A stretch of 21,653 nucleotides of DNA from Scatosoma sp045652785. GTDB lineage: Bacteria > Bacillota > Clostridia > Christensenellales > Borkfalkiaceae. Below are positions 7,622 through 15,712 of this stretch, in pieces. Under the pieces are notes generated by a model. The model had not been told where the DNA came from. It did no database searches and saw only the letters and a program-made list of their open reading frames with translations. Positions within the stretch are counted from its first letter, which is position 1. Every line of letters starts with the position of its first letter. The translations under genes and the position numbers were made by a program. The stretch lies in assembly GCA_045652785.1 (NCBI GenBank), contig JAZOLF010000121.1, positions 1 through 21,653 of the forward strand. The letters are read 5' to 3'.

Positions 7622-9706
7622 TTATTTCACCGTAAATTGATAGCTTTCCATGGCGATATTCCCATCGCCGTCGGTCACGTAATAGTAAACGGTATATGTG
7701 CCGTATTGATCGGGCTTAAATACTTTGCCGTTCTCCGCCATCACCGTTTCCCAGTTCGGGCACAGCACAACCACGTACACGCTCATCTTATCCGCAGGCG
7801 TTGCGTCGTCCCAAACCGTCGCCGTAGCCAAGGTAATGCTGGACGTTGCGGGTACTTCCGTATTTACACCTGACAGCGTAATTTCCGGCGCGCTGGTGTT
7901 GATAACATTGATGGAATACGCGTAGATTTCGTTATTGCCTGCGCTATCTTCCACTTCCATATACACAACGTATTTTCCTTTTTCCGCCGCCAAGAAGGTA
8001 TATTCTTTGGTGTAGTCGGTATCCATATCCAACAATTCACCAGCAACGTCAATGACAAATTTTCCGCTGGGAGCAACCACGTAATACTTAACGGTATAAT
8101 TCGGGTCGAGTACGTCCGCAACGTAAATACGGTCGATTTGAACCAGCTCCCCAACCTTTCTATATCCTTCCGAATAGGTAGAGAAGATAATATACGGACG
8201 CATACCATCCCCTTTTTCGTTCGAGAAGGACTGGTTATCAATCGAATACACGTACGCGGTCGAATACCCGTCCACGCCGTCAAACACGTATTTCACCGTG
8301 ATAAACTCACCAAAGCCTTGGAAGGGTTCGCCCGAAAGGGTGTTCAATACTTCGATTTTATCCGAACCTGCCATCGAAACGGTGCGCGTAGAGTTAATAT
8401 ATTCAAACGCGAAGTTTGCCGCTTGCTCAAAGGTAACGGTCGTATAAGCGTAATCGTCATCGTTGACAACCATCTTGGCGTTTCCATTCGCTTTTTCAAA
8501 GGAAATTTTTACCACTTGCGACTTATCTTCCGCATCGGTCAAATAGATATCCAACGACGAGAATGCGTTTTTATCCGCATCAATTCCCAAGTTCATGGTA
8601 AGCGTTTGCGAAAGGACGGAATTGATGAACGCCGCACTTGCGCCGTTTTTCAACGTACTAATCGCCACACCATAGGAACTTGCGCTCAACCCGATATCTT
8701 CGCCTTGGAAGTACTTTTCCATAGTCATAGCACCCGTGAAATTTACATCTACGACTTTTGCGGAATATTCTCTTTTTTCACTCTTTCCGAAAGCGCTTGC
8801 TTCGTAGGTGATTACTATATCGCCTTCCATTTTGGGCGCAAATACCCCACCCACGATTTCTTCGCTGTAATTTTTAGAAACGTAGTTCACCGAAAGCGTG
8901 GGGGCAATCGAATACACCGCGCCTGCGCGATACGCCTTGCACTTCCCTTCGGGCATCGTATAATTCGCCCCGAGAATGAAGTATTCTGGCAAACAAATTC
9001 CCGAAACAAACACGGGCGTTGCATCGTCCTGCACGGTCATCGTGTAGCTTATATGGTTGGTTTCGCTGTAATCGGAATACGTGTATTCGATGGTATATTC
9101 CCCTGCATATTCGGGAACAAATACGCTGTTTTCCACAGGATAGGACGCATAGGCGCACGTTGCCGTTGCCTGCACGTCTATTTTCCCGATGGCATTTTCC
9201 ACCGTTATATCAGCAATCTTTACTTCCCGCCCAGCGAAATATTCGCCGCTCGTTTGCGCGATGCTCGCCGTCAAAGGCTGTCTTTCTTCGCAAAGAATGT
9301 CAAACGTTTCCACCGCGACGTTGCCAAAATCGTCCGTCGCTGTGTAGCAAACGGTGTACACACCGTAAAAAGCAGGCGTAAAGGTATTGTTTTCAATTTG
9401 AATCAAAGAACGGGTTTCCGAATAATAATGTGCGTACAAAACCGTGCGTACGGACAAAGCGTCGCCATATACATCGACTGCCGTTGCAGCAGGAATTTTG
9501 TAGTTTTTATTCAAAACCGCGTTGGGAAGCGCACCTGAAAATCCTTCAGGGAATTCCACCGAAATTTCAGGCTTGATTTCGTAATTGATTTTTGTTCTCT
9601 CCGTTTCTTTGTTTGCGGCATTTGCCAGTACGCCTGCCGCTCCAAAGGCAACCGAAGAAATTGCCGCCAGCATAGCGGCAACAATCATTTTCTTTTTCGT
9701 TTTCAT
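7622..9706 (-). CDS. Secreted multi-domain Ig-repeat protein with a central beta-sandwich-like region
   Basis: A 694-residue secreted protein. Residues 1-31 are a Sec signal peptide without a lipobox; no sortase motif or membrane tail is visible at the C-terminus (ends ESYQFTVK). About five Ig-like repeats occur at roughly residues 45-140, 141-228, 229-322, 536-605 and 606-694, recognisable by their closing strands: FTPAFYGVYTVCYTATDDFG, FVPEYAGEYTIEYTYSDY, FAPKMEGDIVITYEA, FLAAEKGKYVVYMEVEDSAG and FKPDQYGTYTVYYYVTDGDG. Such repeats resemble HYR or DUF5011-type domains. Residues about 323-535 are a different strand-rich region, possibly a carbohydrate-binding or LamG-like sandwich, and are the likeliest ligand-binding part. 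Function unknown; a polysaccharide-binding or spacer role is inferred. AAAGGTAA precedes the ATG at 9706. Confidence 0.8.
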   Translation of the reverse strand: MKTKKKMIVAAMLAAISSVAFGAAGVLANAANKETERTKINYEIKPEISVEFPEGFSGALPNAVLNKNYKIPAATAVDVYGDALSVRTVLYAHYYSETRSLIQIENNTFTPAFYGVYTVCYTATDDFGNVAVETFDILCEERQPLTASIAQTSGEYFAGREVKIADITVENAIGKIDVQATATCAYASYPVENSVFVPEYAGEYTIEYTYSDYSETNHISYTMTVQDDATPVFVSGICLPEYFILGANYTMPEGKCKAYRAGAVYSIAPTLSVNYVSKNYSEEIVGGVFAPKMEGDIVITYEASAFGKSEKREYSAKVVDVNFTGAMTMEKYFQGEDIGLSASSYGVAISTLKNGASAAFINSVLSQTLTMNLGIDADKNAFSSLDIYLTDAEDKSQVVKISFEKANGNAKMVVNDDDYAYTTVTFEQAANFAFEYINSTRTVSMAGSDKIEVLNTLSGEPFQGFGEFITVKYVFDGVDGYSTAYVYSIDNQSFSNEKGDGMRPYIIFSTYSEGYRKVGELVQIDRIYVADVLDPNYTVKYYVVAPSGKFVIDVAGELLDMDTDYTKEYTFLAAEKGKYVVYMEVEDSAGNNEIYAYSINVINTSAPEITLSGVNTEVPATSSITLATATVWDDATPADKMSVYVVVLCPNWETVMAENGKVFKPDQYGTYTVYYYVTDGDGNIAMESYQFTVK

Positions 9707-9738
9707 AATTTACCTTTAACAAGATGAAAATAAGTATT

Positions 9739-9770
9739 CTTCTGCGCCCTATTTTTCAAGAGCGCAGAAG
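9739..9770 (-). terminator. Hairpin between the 726- and 694-residue protein genes, possible partial terminator
   Basis: A perfect 9-bp stem (9739-9747 CTTCTGCGC with 9762-9770 GCGCAGAAG), extendable across a bulge, followed on the minus strand by AATACTTATTTTC. It sits in the 78-bp gap between genes. The T-run is imperfect, so it may reduce rather than stop transcription, giving lower expression of the genes downstream. Confidence 0.55.
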
Positions 9771-9784
9771 TACTTTTTATTACA

Positions 9785-11965
9785 TTATGCGTTCAAATAC
9801 GCTTCAACACAAGTCGTCAAGAAGGGTGTCAAAGTAATCGTTGCATCTTCCACGCCCGTATTGAACGCCGCCAAATCCGCAGAATACTTGCTATTCGTTA
9901 CCGAAGGAGAACCATTAACTTTTTCATCCGCGTAAGGATACGGGCTTGCGGTTTTAAGGCCGATGGTATATACGTGATCCAAGATAGCCGTAGCATACAG
10001 TCTCCAACCGAAAATAGACTCTTTCGTTGCGGTACCTGGCATCTTAATAACAAGATTTTTCAACGTGACCGTCATGCCAGAGTTCTGCGCTCTGCCGACA
10101 ATCGCACCATAGCGGGTAGATGCACTACTGCTGGTCTTCGTTGCATAAATAAAGACATTTTCAACCAACGAGTTGCCTGTTAAAACACCTGCAAGAACAC
10201 CACAGTTGCCACCAATTGTTACATTGGCAAATGCTACATTTCTTACCGTACCCGAAAGATTTGCAAACAAACCTACGTACGCACCAGCCGTACCATTTGC
10301 AGGAACAACCAATTGATCGATGACATGGTTGCCACCATCAAAAGTACCAGTAAACGTAACCTTCGATATCCAATTTGCAATTTCATTTTTCGCTAAATAC
10401 GTAGCAATATTGATATTTTCCAAAAGGCCTACCGTTTCATTGCCCTTCAAAGTGAGCAAATCGCCAACGTTATCTTGCGAAATTTTTACAACATTCAAGT
10501 AATTCTTTACGCAATCGTCAAGGAAAGGCGTCAACGTCGTCTTTACGGTAGCAAATCCCCCCAGGCTGGTATGCAAGGTATAAGAAGAGTCGCTTGCAAT
10601 ATTTTGCTCTGCATTTGCAACGGACGTAATCGCATTATTCAACCCAATGCAATGTACATTGCTCAGTTTGGAAGAACCTTTTACCGCGTAACCGTAAATC
10701 GCTTCGTTGGAGTTATTTTTAGGCATGACGATTACAACATCCGTCAAGTTCAGCGCCACTTGATTATTTGATCTTTCACAAATTGCACCAACACGGCCAC
10801 CTGCCGTCGTGGATTTCACTTGAATCAAGGTGTTGATGACATTCAATCCACCTGCAGGCTGATAAGTAATTGCGCCCGAATTCTGCGCCAAAGCAATATT
10901 TGTAAACGCTACGTTTTTAATCGTTGCACCATTAACGTTCTTAAAAAAGCCATTTGCGTTTACCGTCGTCAAGTTATCAATCGCATGATTGCCGCCATCG
11001 AATTTACCAGCAAAGTTAACAGCCGTATTCCATTCGATACCAGCAAGGTCGATGTCTTCTGCAAGATAAACCGTTTCGTTGCCGCTCAAGGTCAACAAAT
11101 CTTCAGCATTGTCTTGCGTGATTTTCAACGCGCTTTCCACCTTAGAACTATATACACCGTTGCTGGTGAATACGGAAACGTATGCTACGGTTTTATCTTT
11201 CTCCACGTTCGCGCCGTCAAAGGAAATTACCCCATTTTGATAGGTTGCTTCCACCTTTTGCGCGCCAACGTACACTTCCATATCCGTCGTTTCGGACATA
11301 TCGGGCAAGTTCTTCATTTCGATAACGCCGCTTTCGCCTTCGAACATATACCCTTCCGCCGTTTCCGAACGGTTTGCAACGGTGAAGTAGTTAAGCAAGT
11401 CTTCATCCGTTTCCCCTGCAAGCACAGCCGCATTTGCAACCGCTTTCATGCTTCTTTCGCCCGTTTCGCCGTACGCCGCAATGGTAATTGCTTCCGTTTC
11501 GCCCGCTTTTACGATATCAATATACGTTTGTGCGGACAAGGGAAGGTTGCACGCTTCGTCCAGCAAGTTTTGCGCAATCAAGGTTTCCGTTTTGTAAACG
11601 ATCGTAGAATGGAAAGTATAGGTCGATGCATCTTCAAAAGAAGGCAAAACCCCTTCGTAATCCTTACGGATGGGCTTTTCGCCGTCCGTGACAACAGAAT
11701 AGAAGGTATAGGATGCGTCCGCGCCGTATGCCGTTTGCAATGCCTGCCAGTAGTCTTCCGTAATGGTTGCACCAAAACGAATACCTACTTCATCCGACGA
11801 CGTTCTAACCGCCGCGCCTTCCTGCATATAAAATTCGGAATAATCGGGCGTTGTGGTATCCGCAAATGCCACTTCATTATTCAAACCGGGAATCGCAAGC
11901 GAAAATGCAACGCCTGCACACAATGCGCCTACAAGAATTAAGTTTTTCTTCAAAGTTTTCATCAT
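9785..11965 (-). CDS. Secreted protein with two GLUG-like beta-helix modules and a conserved-looking N-terminal domain
   Basis: A 726-residue protein with a Sec signal peptide (cleavage probably after AFA, residues 33-35) and no lipobox. Residues about 40-200 form a distinct domain with the phrase EGAAVRTSSDEVGIRFGATI. Residues about 205-278 are Ig-like. Two related modules follow (about 280-491 and 492-726). Each opens with KITQDNAEDLLTL or KISQDNVGDLLTL, contains an ED/EN-I-(D/N)-L/I strand and FDGGNHxID, and closes with LTPFLxxCVxxYLN. The second lacks the C-E-R and H-C positions kept in most copies. A ribosome binding site (GGAGG) lies inside the end of the preceding 45-residue gene, 9 bases before the ATG at 11965; a second ATG follows at 11962. 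Role inferred: cell-surface glycan binding or adhesion. It has no visible anchoring signal. Confidence 0.85.
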   Translation of the reverse strand: MMKTLKKNLILVGALCAGVAFSLAIPGLNNEVAFADTTTPDYSEFYMQEGAAVRTSSDEVGIRFGATITEDYWQALQTAYGADASYTFYSVVTDGEKPIRKDYEGVLPSFEDASTYTFHSTIVYKTETLIAQNLLDEACNLPLSAQTYIDIVKAGETEAITIAAYGETGERSMKAVANAAVLAGETDEDLLNYFTVANRSETAEGYMFEGESGVIEMKNLPDMSETTDMEVYVGAQKVEATYQNGVISFDGANVEKDKTVAYVSVFTSNGVYSSKVESALKITQDNAEDLLTLSGNETVYLAEDIDLAGIEWNTAVNFAGKFDGGNHAIDNLTTVNANGFFKNVNGATIKNVAFTNIALAQNSGAITYQPAGGLNVINTLIQVKSTTAGGRVGAICERSNNQVALNLTDVVIVMPKNNSNEAIYGYAVKGSSKLSNVHCIGLNNAITSVANAEQNIASDSSYTLHTSLGGFATVKTTLTPFLDDCVKNYLNVVKISQDNVGDLLTLKGNETVGLLENINIATYLAKNEIANWISKVTFTGTFDGGNHVIDQLVVPANGTAGAYVGLFANLSGTVRNVAFANVTIGGNCGVLAGVLTGNSLVENVFIYATKTSSSASTRYGAIVGRAQNSGMTVTLKNLVIKMPGTATKESIFGWRLYATAILDHVYTIGLKTASPYPYADEKVNGSPSVTNSKYSADLAAFNTGVEDATITLTPFLTTCVEAYLNA
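9788..11128 (-). repeat. Two tandem protein-level modules inside the 726-residue protein gene
   Basis: Module 1 spans about 11128-10493 and module 2 about 10492-9788. They align over the opening DLLTL-x-GNETV, the FDGGNHxID turn, the V-x-NVAF(T/A)N strand, the VIVMP/VIKMP strand and the C-terminal LTPFLxxCV. At DNA level they are clearly diverged, unlike the last two modules of the 1316-residue protein gene. Confidence 0.75.
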
Positions 11966-12099
11966 TGTCCAAATCCTCCAATCCAGTCAGTAACGTCATA
12001 TTCCACATCGTTTTCGGGTATCCAGCCGGGCGATGTCGTAATTACGTCTTCCGTTTGCAATTCTAACAACTCAATTTGCAGTTTTTCGTATTGCTTCAT
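11962..12099 (-). CDS. Small 45-residue protein, translationally coupled to the downstream surface protein
   Basis: A 45-residue open frame with an excellent ribosome binding site (AAGGAG, 6 bases before the ATG at 12099). It starts MKQYEKLQIELLELQTEDVI, followed by TTSPGWIPENDVEYDVTDWI and GGFGQ. Its TGA (11964-11962) overlaps the ATG of the 726-residue protein gene by four bases (ATGA), and the GGAGG coding for its final glycines is the ribosome binding site of that gene. This arrangement argues strongly that it is translated. The N-terminal half is amphipathic and helical-looking, the C-terminal half acidic and Gly/Asp rich. There is no signal peptide or transmembrane segment. From memory, short proteins with the pattern KxYEKxxxExxExxxEDVITTS are common in gut Clostridia, with no known function. 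It may be a leader for coupling, or a small peptide product. Confidence 0.8.
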   Translation of the reverse strand: MKQYEKLQIELLELQTEDVITTSPGWIPENDVEYDVTDWIGGFGQ

Positions 12100-12105
12100 A
12101 ATCTT

Positions 12106-12111
12106 CTCCTT
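12106..12111 (-). promoter_or_regulatory. Ribosome binding site of the 45-residue gene
   Basis: AAGGAG on the minus strand with an ideal 6-base spacing to the ATG at 12099. It is the main evidence that the short frame is translated. Confidence 0.8.
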
Positions 12112-12133
12112 ATCTATTTTGTGCCGTGCCTTT

Positions 12134-13039
12134 TTATTCTTTTACACCACCCATGGTCACATTCTTCATAATTTTGTTGCGGAACAACATATAAAGAATG
12201 AACACAGGGATTGCTACCAACAATGCGGATGCCATTCTCATCGTCGCGTGGTCCATACCGTTTACGTTTTCCAAACTCATTTTGAATACACCGTAGGAAA
12301 GCGTAGGATAGGATTTCAAGAAGACGAGAATGAAACCATAACTATTCCAGTTTTCAATAAAGACAATCAAGAAAATCGTCGATAACGTAGGCATCGCGAG
12401 CGGTATCATGATTTTCGTCATAACCGTCCATTCGCCAGCGCCATCGAGATACGCCGCTTCCGCGTAATCCTTGGAGAGTGCTTGCATCACCGAATAAACG
12501 ACCAAGAAGTAGAAACCAAGGAAACTAAACGCGTTCAAAACAACGCTTGACAGTTTTTCATACAAGCCCAGCGATCTAATGATAACGATGAGCGACGGCG
12601 TTCCGCCGATGATGGGAATAACCATCGCTACGATAACGAACGTATAAACCCATTTGCTAAATTTATACGGGAAACGCGCCGTTGCGTACGCCACAAGGCA
12701 AATCGCCACACATTTCGACAATGCCGCAAGCCCCGCAAACACAAAGGAGTTGATCGTCATGCTAAAAAAGTTTGCATAACCCATCGTTCCATCCGCAAGC
12801 AACTGGTTGTCGATTACGAAGGAATCAAACACCTTCTTGAAGTTATCAAACGCCCACTTCCATTCACTTCCATCAGGGAAGTAAATCTTGTGGTTGTACA
12901 CCGTACGGGTATTTACAGCGCTAAACAGACCGAAAACGTAAAACGAGAACAATAAAACACAGTAGAAGACCAAGACAGCCAGGATGATACAATTAAATAC
13001 CCCCAGTTTCTTTTGTCTGCTTTTCTTTTGTTTAGACAT
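12134..13039 (-). CDS. CUT1-type sugar ABC transporter permease (MalG/UgpE-like)
   Basis: A 301-residue integral membrane protein, the second permease of a carbohydrate importer of the CUT1 family (binding-protein-dependent transport domain). Hydrophobic segments near residues 15-40, 90-120, 130-155, 165-190, 220-240 and 265-290 fit six transmembrane helices. The cytoplasmic EAA loop that docks the ATPase is YAEAAYLDGAGEWTVMTKIM (residues 192-211). I choose ATG at 13039 instead of the upstream GTG at 13048, because AAGGAGG ends 8 bases before the ATG and overlaps the GTG. The stop codon of the other permease gene lies within this ribosome binding site, so the two are translationally linked. 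No ATPase gene is nearby; CUT1 systems of Firmicutes often share a MsmX/MsmK-type ATPase encoded elsewhere. Confidence 0.93.
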   Translation of the reverse strand: MSKQKKSRQKKLGVFNCIILAVLVFYCVLLFSFYVFGLFSAVNTRTVYNHKIYFPDGSEWKWAFDNFKKVFDSFVIDNQLLADGTMGYANFFSMTINSFVFAGLAALSKCVAICLVAYATARFPYKFSKWVYTFVIVAMVIPIIGGTPSLIVIIRSLGLYEKLSSVVLNAFSFLGFYFLVVYSVMQALSKDYAEAAYLDGAGEWTVMTKIMIPLAMPTLSTIFLIVFIENWNSYGFILVFLKSYPTLSYGVFKMSLENVNGMDHATMRMASALLVAIPVFILYMLFRNKIMKNVTMGGVKE

Positions 13040-13047
13040 TCCTTTCA

Positions 13048-13054
13048 CCTCCTT
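13048..13054 (-). promoter_or_regulatory. Ribosome binding site overlapping the stop of the upstream permease gene
   Basis: AAGGAGG on the minus strand, 8 bases before the ATG at 13039. It shares two bases with the TAA (13055-13053) of the first permease gene. It decides the start of the second permease and couples the two proteins at equal amounts. Confidence 0.8.
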
Positions 13055-13961
13055 AATCGGTTGACGGGCCGTACTTGGTAAGCAAGTTTCTGGTAATCAT
13101 CGTAACAGGAACAGCAATCGCCGTCACGATCAAACCAAAGCCGGACAGGACGGGATAGCTACCCATACCGCCGTTGACGGTTCCGTTATACATAAAGTAC
13201 CCGAGTGTTTGAATTTGCGGGTTGAATTGCGCACCTTTGAAAGCATACCCATTCCCGTCGTTTGTGAAGAACCCAACGAGCGAGTTTACCAAAAGCGTCA
13301 CAAACGTACCCCAAATCATCGGGATGACAATATACACCATTTCTTTGAAAGGGGTAATACCATCAAGCTGTGCCGATTCTATGACGGAATCGGAGATACC
13401 CGCCATCGCGCCCGAATAAACAAGCACCGCTGTACCAAACCCAAACATCCAGTTACAGAATAAGTAATAGAATCTTTCCCACTCCACGTTTTTCGTCCAG
13501 AAACCGATCGGAACAACGCCCAAGGTTGACAAAAAGTCGTTCATATAGTATTTATAGATGATGATAAATACCAAGTGCGGAATGATGTGGGGCATATACA
13601 GAATTACCTTGAACGCATCGTGCCCTATGTTCTTTTTATAGATATAATAGGCAAAAAACACGCTGGGTATCGTGGAAGTAAAGAACCCAAACGTCCACGC
13701 GATCGCCGTATTCCCGATGACCAACCAAAAATCAAAGTTTCTAAAAACGCTGTGTTCGAAGGTGAACACCTTTTTCAAGGTTTGAAGCCCCACGAATTTG
13801 TAGCTCAATCCGTCGTATTCTTGGAAGGCGAGCAGGAAGGAGTTGAAGTTTACGTAAAAGTATAAAACCAACACCTGTAAAATCGGCAACGCCATAACCG
13901 CGATATAAAATATCAACTGATTGCGCTTTTTAGCAGATAAACCACTTTTCGATTTCAACAT
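13053..13961 (-). CDS. CUT1-type sugar ABC transporter permease (MalF/UgpA/LplB-like)
   Basis: A 302-residue membrane protein, the first permease of the importer. It has a basic N-terminus, a first transmembrane helix at about residues 15-38, and further hydrophobic segments at about 80-108, 118-140, 165-190, 210-232 and 270-292. The EAA loop is DSVIESAQLDGITPFKEMVY (residues 191-210), where E-S-A replaces E-A-A, with the conserved Gly at 201. It starts with AGGGGAAAG before the ATG at 13961 and lies 18 bp after the binding-protein gene. With its partner it forms the membrane channel for oligosaccharides delivered by the adjacent lipoprotein. The substrate is inferred to be a uronic-acid-containing oligosaccharide because of the GH88 gene in the same operon. 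Confidence 0.93.
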   Translation of the reverse strand: MLKSKSGLSAKKRNQLIFYIAVMALPILQVLVLYFYVNFNSFLLAFQEYDGLSYKFVGLQTLKKVFTFEHSVFRNFDFWLVIGNTAIAWTFGFFTSTIPSVFFAYYIYKKNIGHDAFKVILYMPHIIPHLVFIIIYKYYMNDFLSTLGVVPIGFWTKNVEWERFYYLFCNWMFGFGTAVLVYSGAMAGISDSVIESAQLDGITPFKEMVYIVIPMIWGTFVTLLVNSLVGFFTNDGNGYAFKGAQFNPQIQTLGYFMYNGTVNGGMGSYPVLSGFGLIVTAIAVPVTMITRNLLTKYGPSTD

Positions 13962-13979
13962 AAGTCTTTCCCCTATTGA

Positions 13980-15674
13980 TTATTTGTAAAGTCTGTTCCA
14001 GTCATCTTCGCTAATCCACATCCCCATGAAGTATTCTTGCGCGGTCTTCTTGCCTTGATATACAGCCGTCCACAAATGGCTATAACCCTTACCGCAACCA
14101 GGGGAACTCAACCAAGTGTATGCCGTATCCAACGTGAAAGCCGTCTTGTTCTTTCTATACGTAGGATGATTGGATGCTTCTCGAATGAAGGTATTGCCAG
14201 CCTTCGCCGCCGCACGCATCTCGAACACACTCTTACCAAAGCCAGACAATTCATCTTCTACGGAAGAATAATCGTATTGCACGCCTCTAATCGTACCATT
14301 CGTAGCCTTAGTGAAGTTGACAAGTTCCGCATCCGTGTAGCAGAACGCCAAGAATTTTTCCGCCAAATCCACCTTATTTTCGCTGGTCGTTGCATTGATG
14401 AACGCATACGCACCAAAGCAATCCACCATGACAGGCGAAGAGCCGTTGCCTTCCGTTACCGTACCTTCATATTGTTGGGGAAGGGGCATAAAGCGGGGAT
14501 CTTTTTGGGTAGCGAACAAAGGATAGTCTTCCGCTACGCGATCCACCGTACCATAACTAGTTGCTTCGTTGTACCAGTAGCTACCTTCGATGAACATTGC
14601 AATTCTTTGGCCGCCAGAAAGGCCGCTTTCCAAGAACGCTTCCTGCGCGGAAACGAACGAGAACGAACCGCTGGAAGAATCGGGATAATAACAGCTTTCA
14701 TCACCAAACACTTTCGCTGCAAGTTCCAAGCCATAGTAAATACCTGCTTGGTTGTTGATAAGGTGTTGGTTGCCGTTCGCTTCGCTAATAACTTCCTTCG
14801 TGATTACAGGGGTATTCCCCGAGAATTCCTTAATCACTTCCACTTCTTGACCATTACTGTTAAAGTTGAAGTTCACGTTAACGCCGTTGATACCCGTGTA
14901 GTTTGCATACAACGCGGTGGGAAGCATTTGCGAATAGTGCGTTTGTTCCCCAGAGAACGCCATCGCCCAACCTACCTTTTTGGCTTTGTCGAGCAATTTA
15001 TAGAATTCTTGATAACTGGAAGGCAAACCGTCATCGTAGTCGCCGTATTCGCCGTTGGGCCCGCAGGATTTCTTCGTGTTTGCGTTTATGATGAAATCTC
15101 TTGTACCATCTACACTAATCGTATCGGCAAAATACAATTTTTCCGCCTTGAACATATATGCATCGTAGGTAAGACCAACGTATGCTTCGTAATGGGGAAT
15201 TGCGTAATATTTTCCATCTACGGCAAGCGTTTCCTTATCGGAATCAAAATACTTGCCAGCAATCGTTTTATTGCCATCATCGGGGTTTTTCGTGTTTACA
15301 AGGGTGGTAATATCACGGATAAGGCCTTGGCTAACAAACTGTTCATAGTTAACCTGTTGCGTGAAATACACTTCGTTGGCATCCCCCGTAATGGTACCTT
15401 CCAAGGTTTTACCCGAGCAATCCTTATCGGAGTCCAAAATAACCTGTACACCCGTCTTGCCGCCAAGTTCATAATCCGCATATTTTTCTTCAAATCTCGT
15501 GATTACGCCGTCAAGCCAAGCGTCGCCTACGCCACCATTATAGTTCCCTACATATAATTGAACTTTGGTTTCGTCAATTGTATTATTCGGGTTGGTTATT
15601 TTACAACTCGATAAACCTACAACGGTGCCACCTAATACCGTACCTGCAAGCAGCATTGAAATGATCTTTTTCAT
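13980..15674 (-). CDS. Extracellular solute-binding lipoprotein of the CUT1 sugar importer (family 1)
   Basis: A 564-residue lipoprotein with signal peptide and lipobox LSSC (Cys24). It has the layout of family 1 solute-binding proteins: after the anchor comes VQLYVGNYNGGVGDAWLDGV (residues 38-57), the first strand and helix of the N-terminal lobe, then the hinge-region AVDGKYYAIPHYEAYVGLTY (151-170), and the ligand-site segment AMFIEGSYWYNEA (359-371), which is typical of sugar binders. It is longer than MalE-type proteins (about 400-450 residues), in line with proteins that bind longer oligosaccharides, such as LplA-like ones. AAGGAG precedes the ATG at 15674; the gene lies 38 bp after the 1316-residue protein gene and 18 bp before the permeases. 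It hands imported oligosaccharides to the two permeases. The exact ligand cannot be told from sequence. Confidence 0.93.
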   Translation of the reverse strand: MKKIISMLLAGTVLGGTVVGLSSCKITNPNNTIDETKVQLYVGNYNGGVGDAWLDGVITRFEEKYADYELGGKTGVQVILDSDKDCSGKTLEGTITGDANEVYFTQQVNYEQFVSQGLIRDITTLVNTKNPDDGNKTIAGKYFDSDKETLAVDGKYYAIPHYEAYVGLTYDAYMFKAEKLYFADTISVDGTRDFIINANTKKSCGPNGEYGDYDDGLPSSYQEFYKLLDKAKKVGWAMAFSGEQTHYSQMLPTALYANYTGINGVNVNFNFNSNGQEVEVIKEFSGNTPVITKEVISEANGNQHLINNQAGIYYGLELAAKVFGDESCYYPDSSSGSFSFVSAQEAFLESGLSGGQRIAMFIEGSYWYNEATSYGTVDRVAEDYPLFATQKDPRFMPLPQQYEGTVTEGNGSSPVMVDCFGAYAFINATTSENKVDLAEKFLAFCYTDAELVNFTKATNGTIRGVQYDYSSVEDELSGFGKSVFEMRAAAKAGNTFIREASNHPTYRKNKTAFTLDTAYTWLSSPGCGKGYSHLWTAVYQGKKTAQEYFMGMWISEDDWNRLYK

Positions 15675-15712
15675 GAGTTATCTCCTTGATATATTTTTCG
15701 TTTTTATGTTTT

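Noticed and set aside
8138..9538. A 466-residue plus-strand open frame antisense to the 694-residue protein
   Set aside because: Same reasons: biased composition and no start signal, opposite to a signal-peptide-bearing repeat protein.
10820..11941. A 373-residue plus-strand open frame antisense to the 726-residue protein
   Set aside because: Shadow frame with repeated Arg/Phe-rich segments that only mirror the module repeats on the minus strand.
14037..15557. A 506-residue plus-strand open frame antisense to the solute-binding lipoprotein
   Set aside because: It is rich in Arg, His, Phe and Ile, shows no family signature and no ribosome binding site. The minus-strand protein is unmistakable; the open antisense frame is a by-product of codon use.
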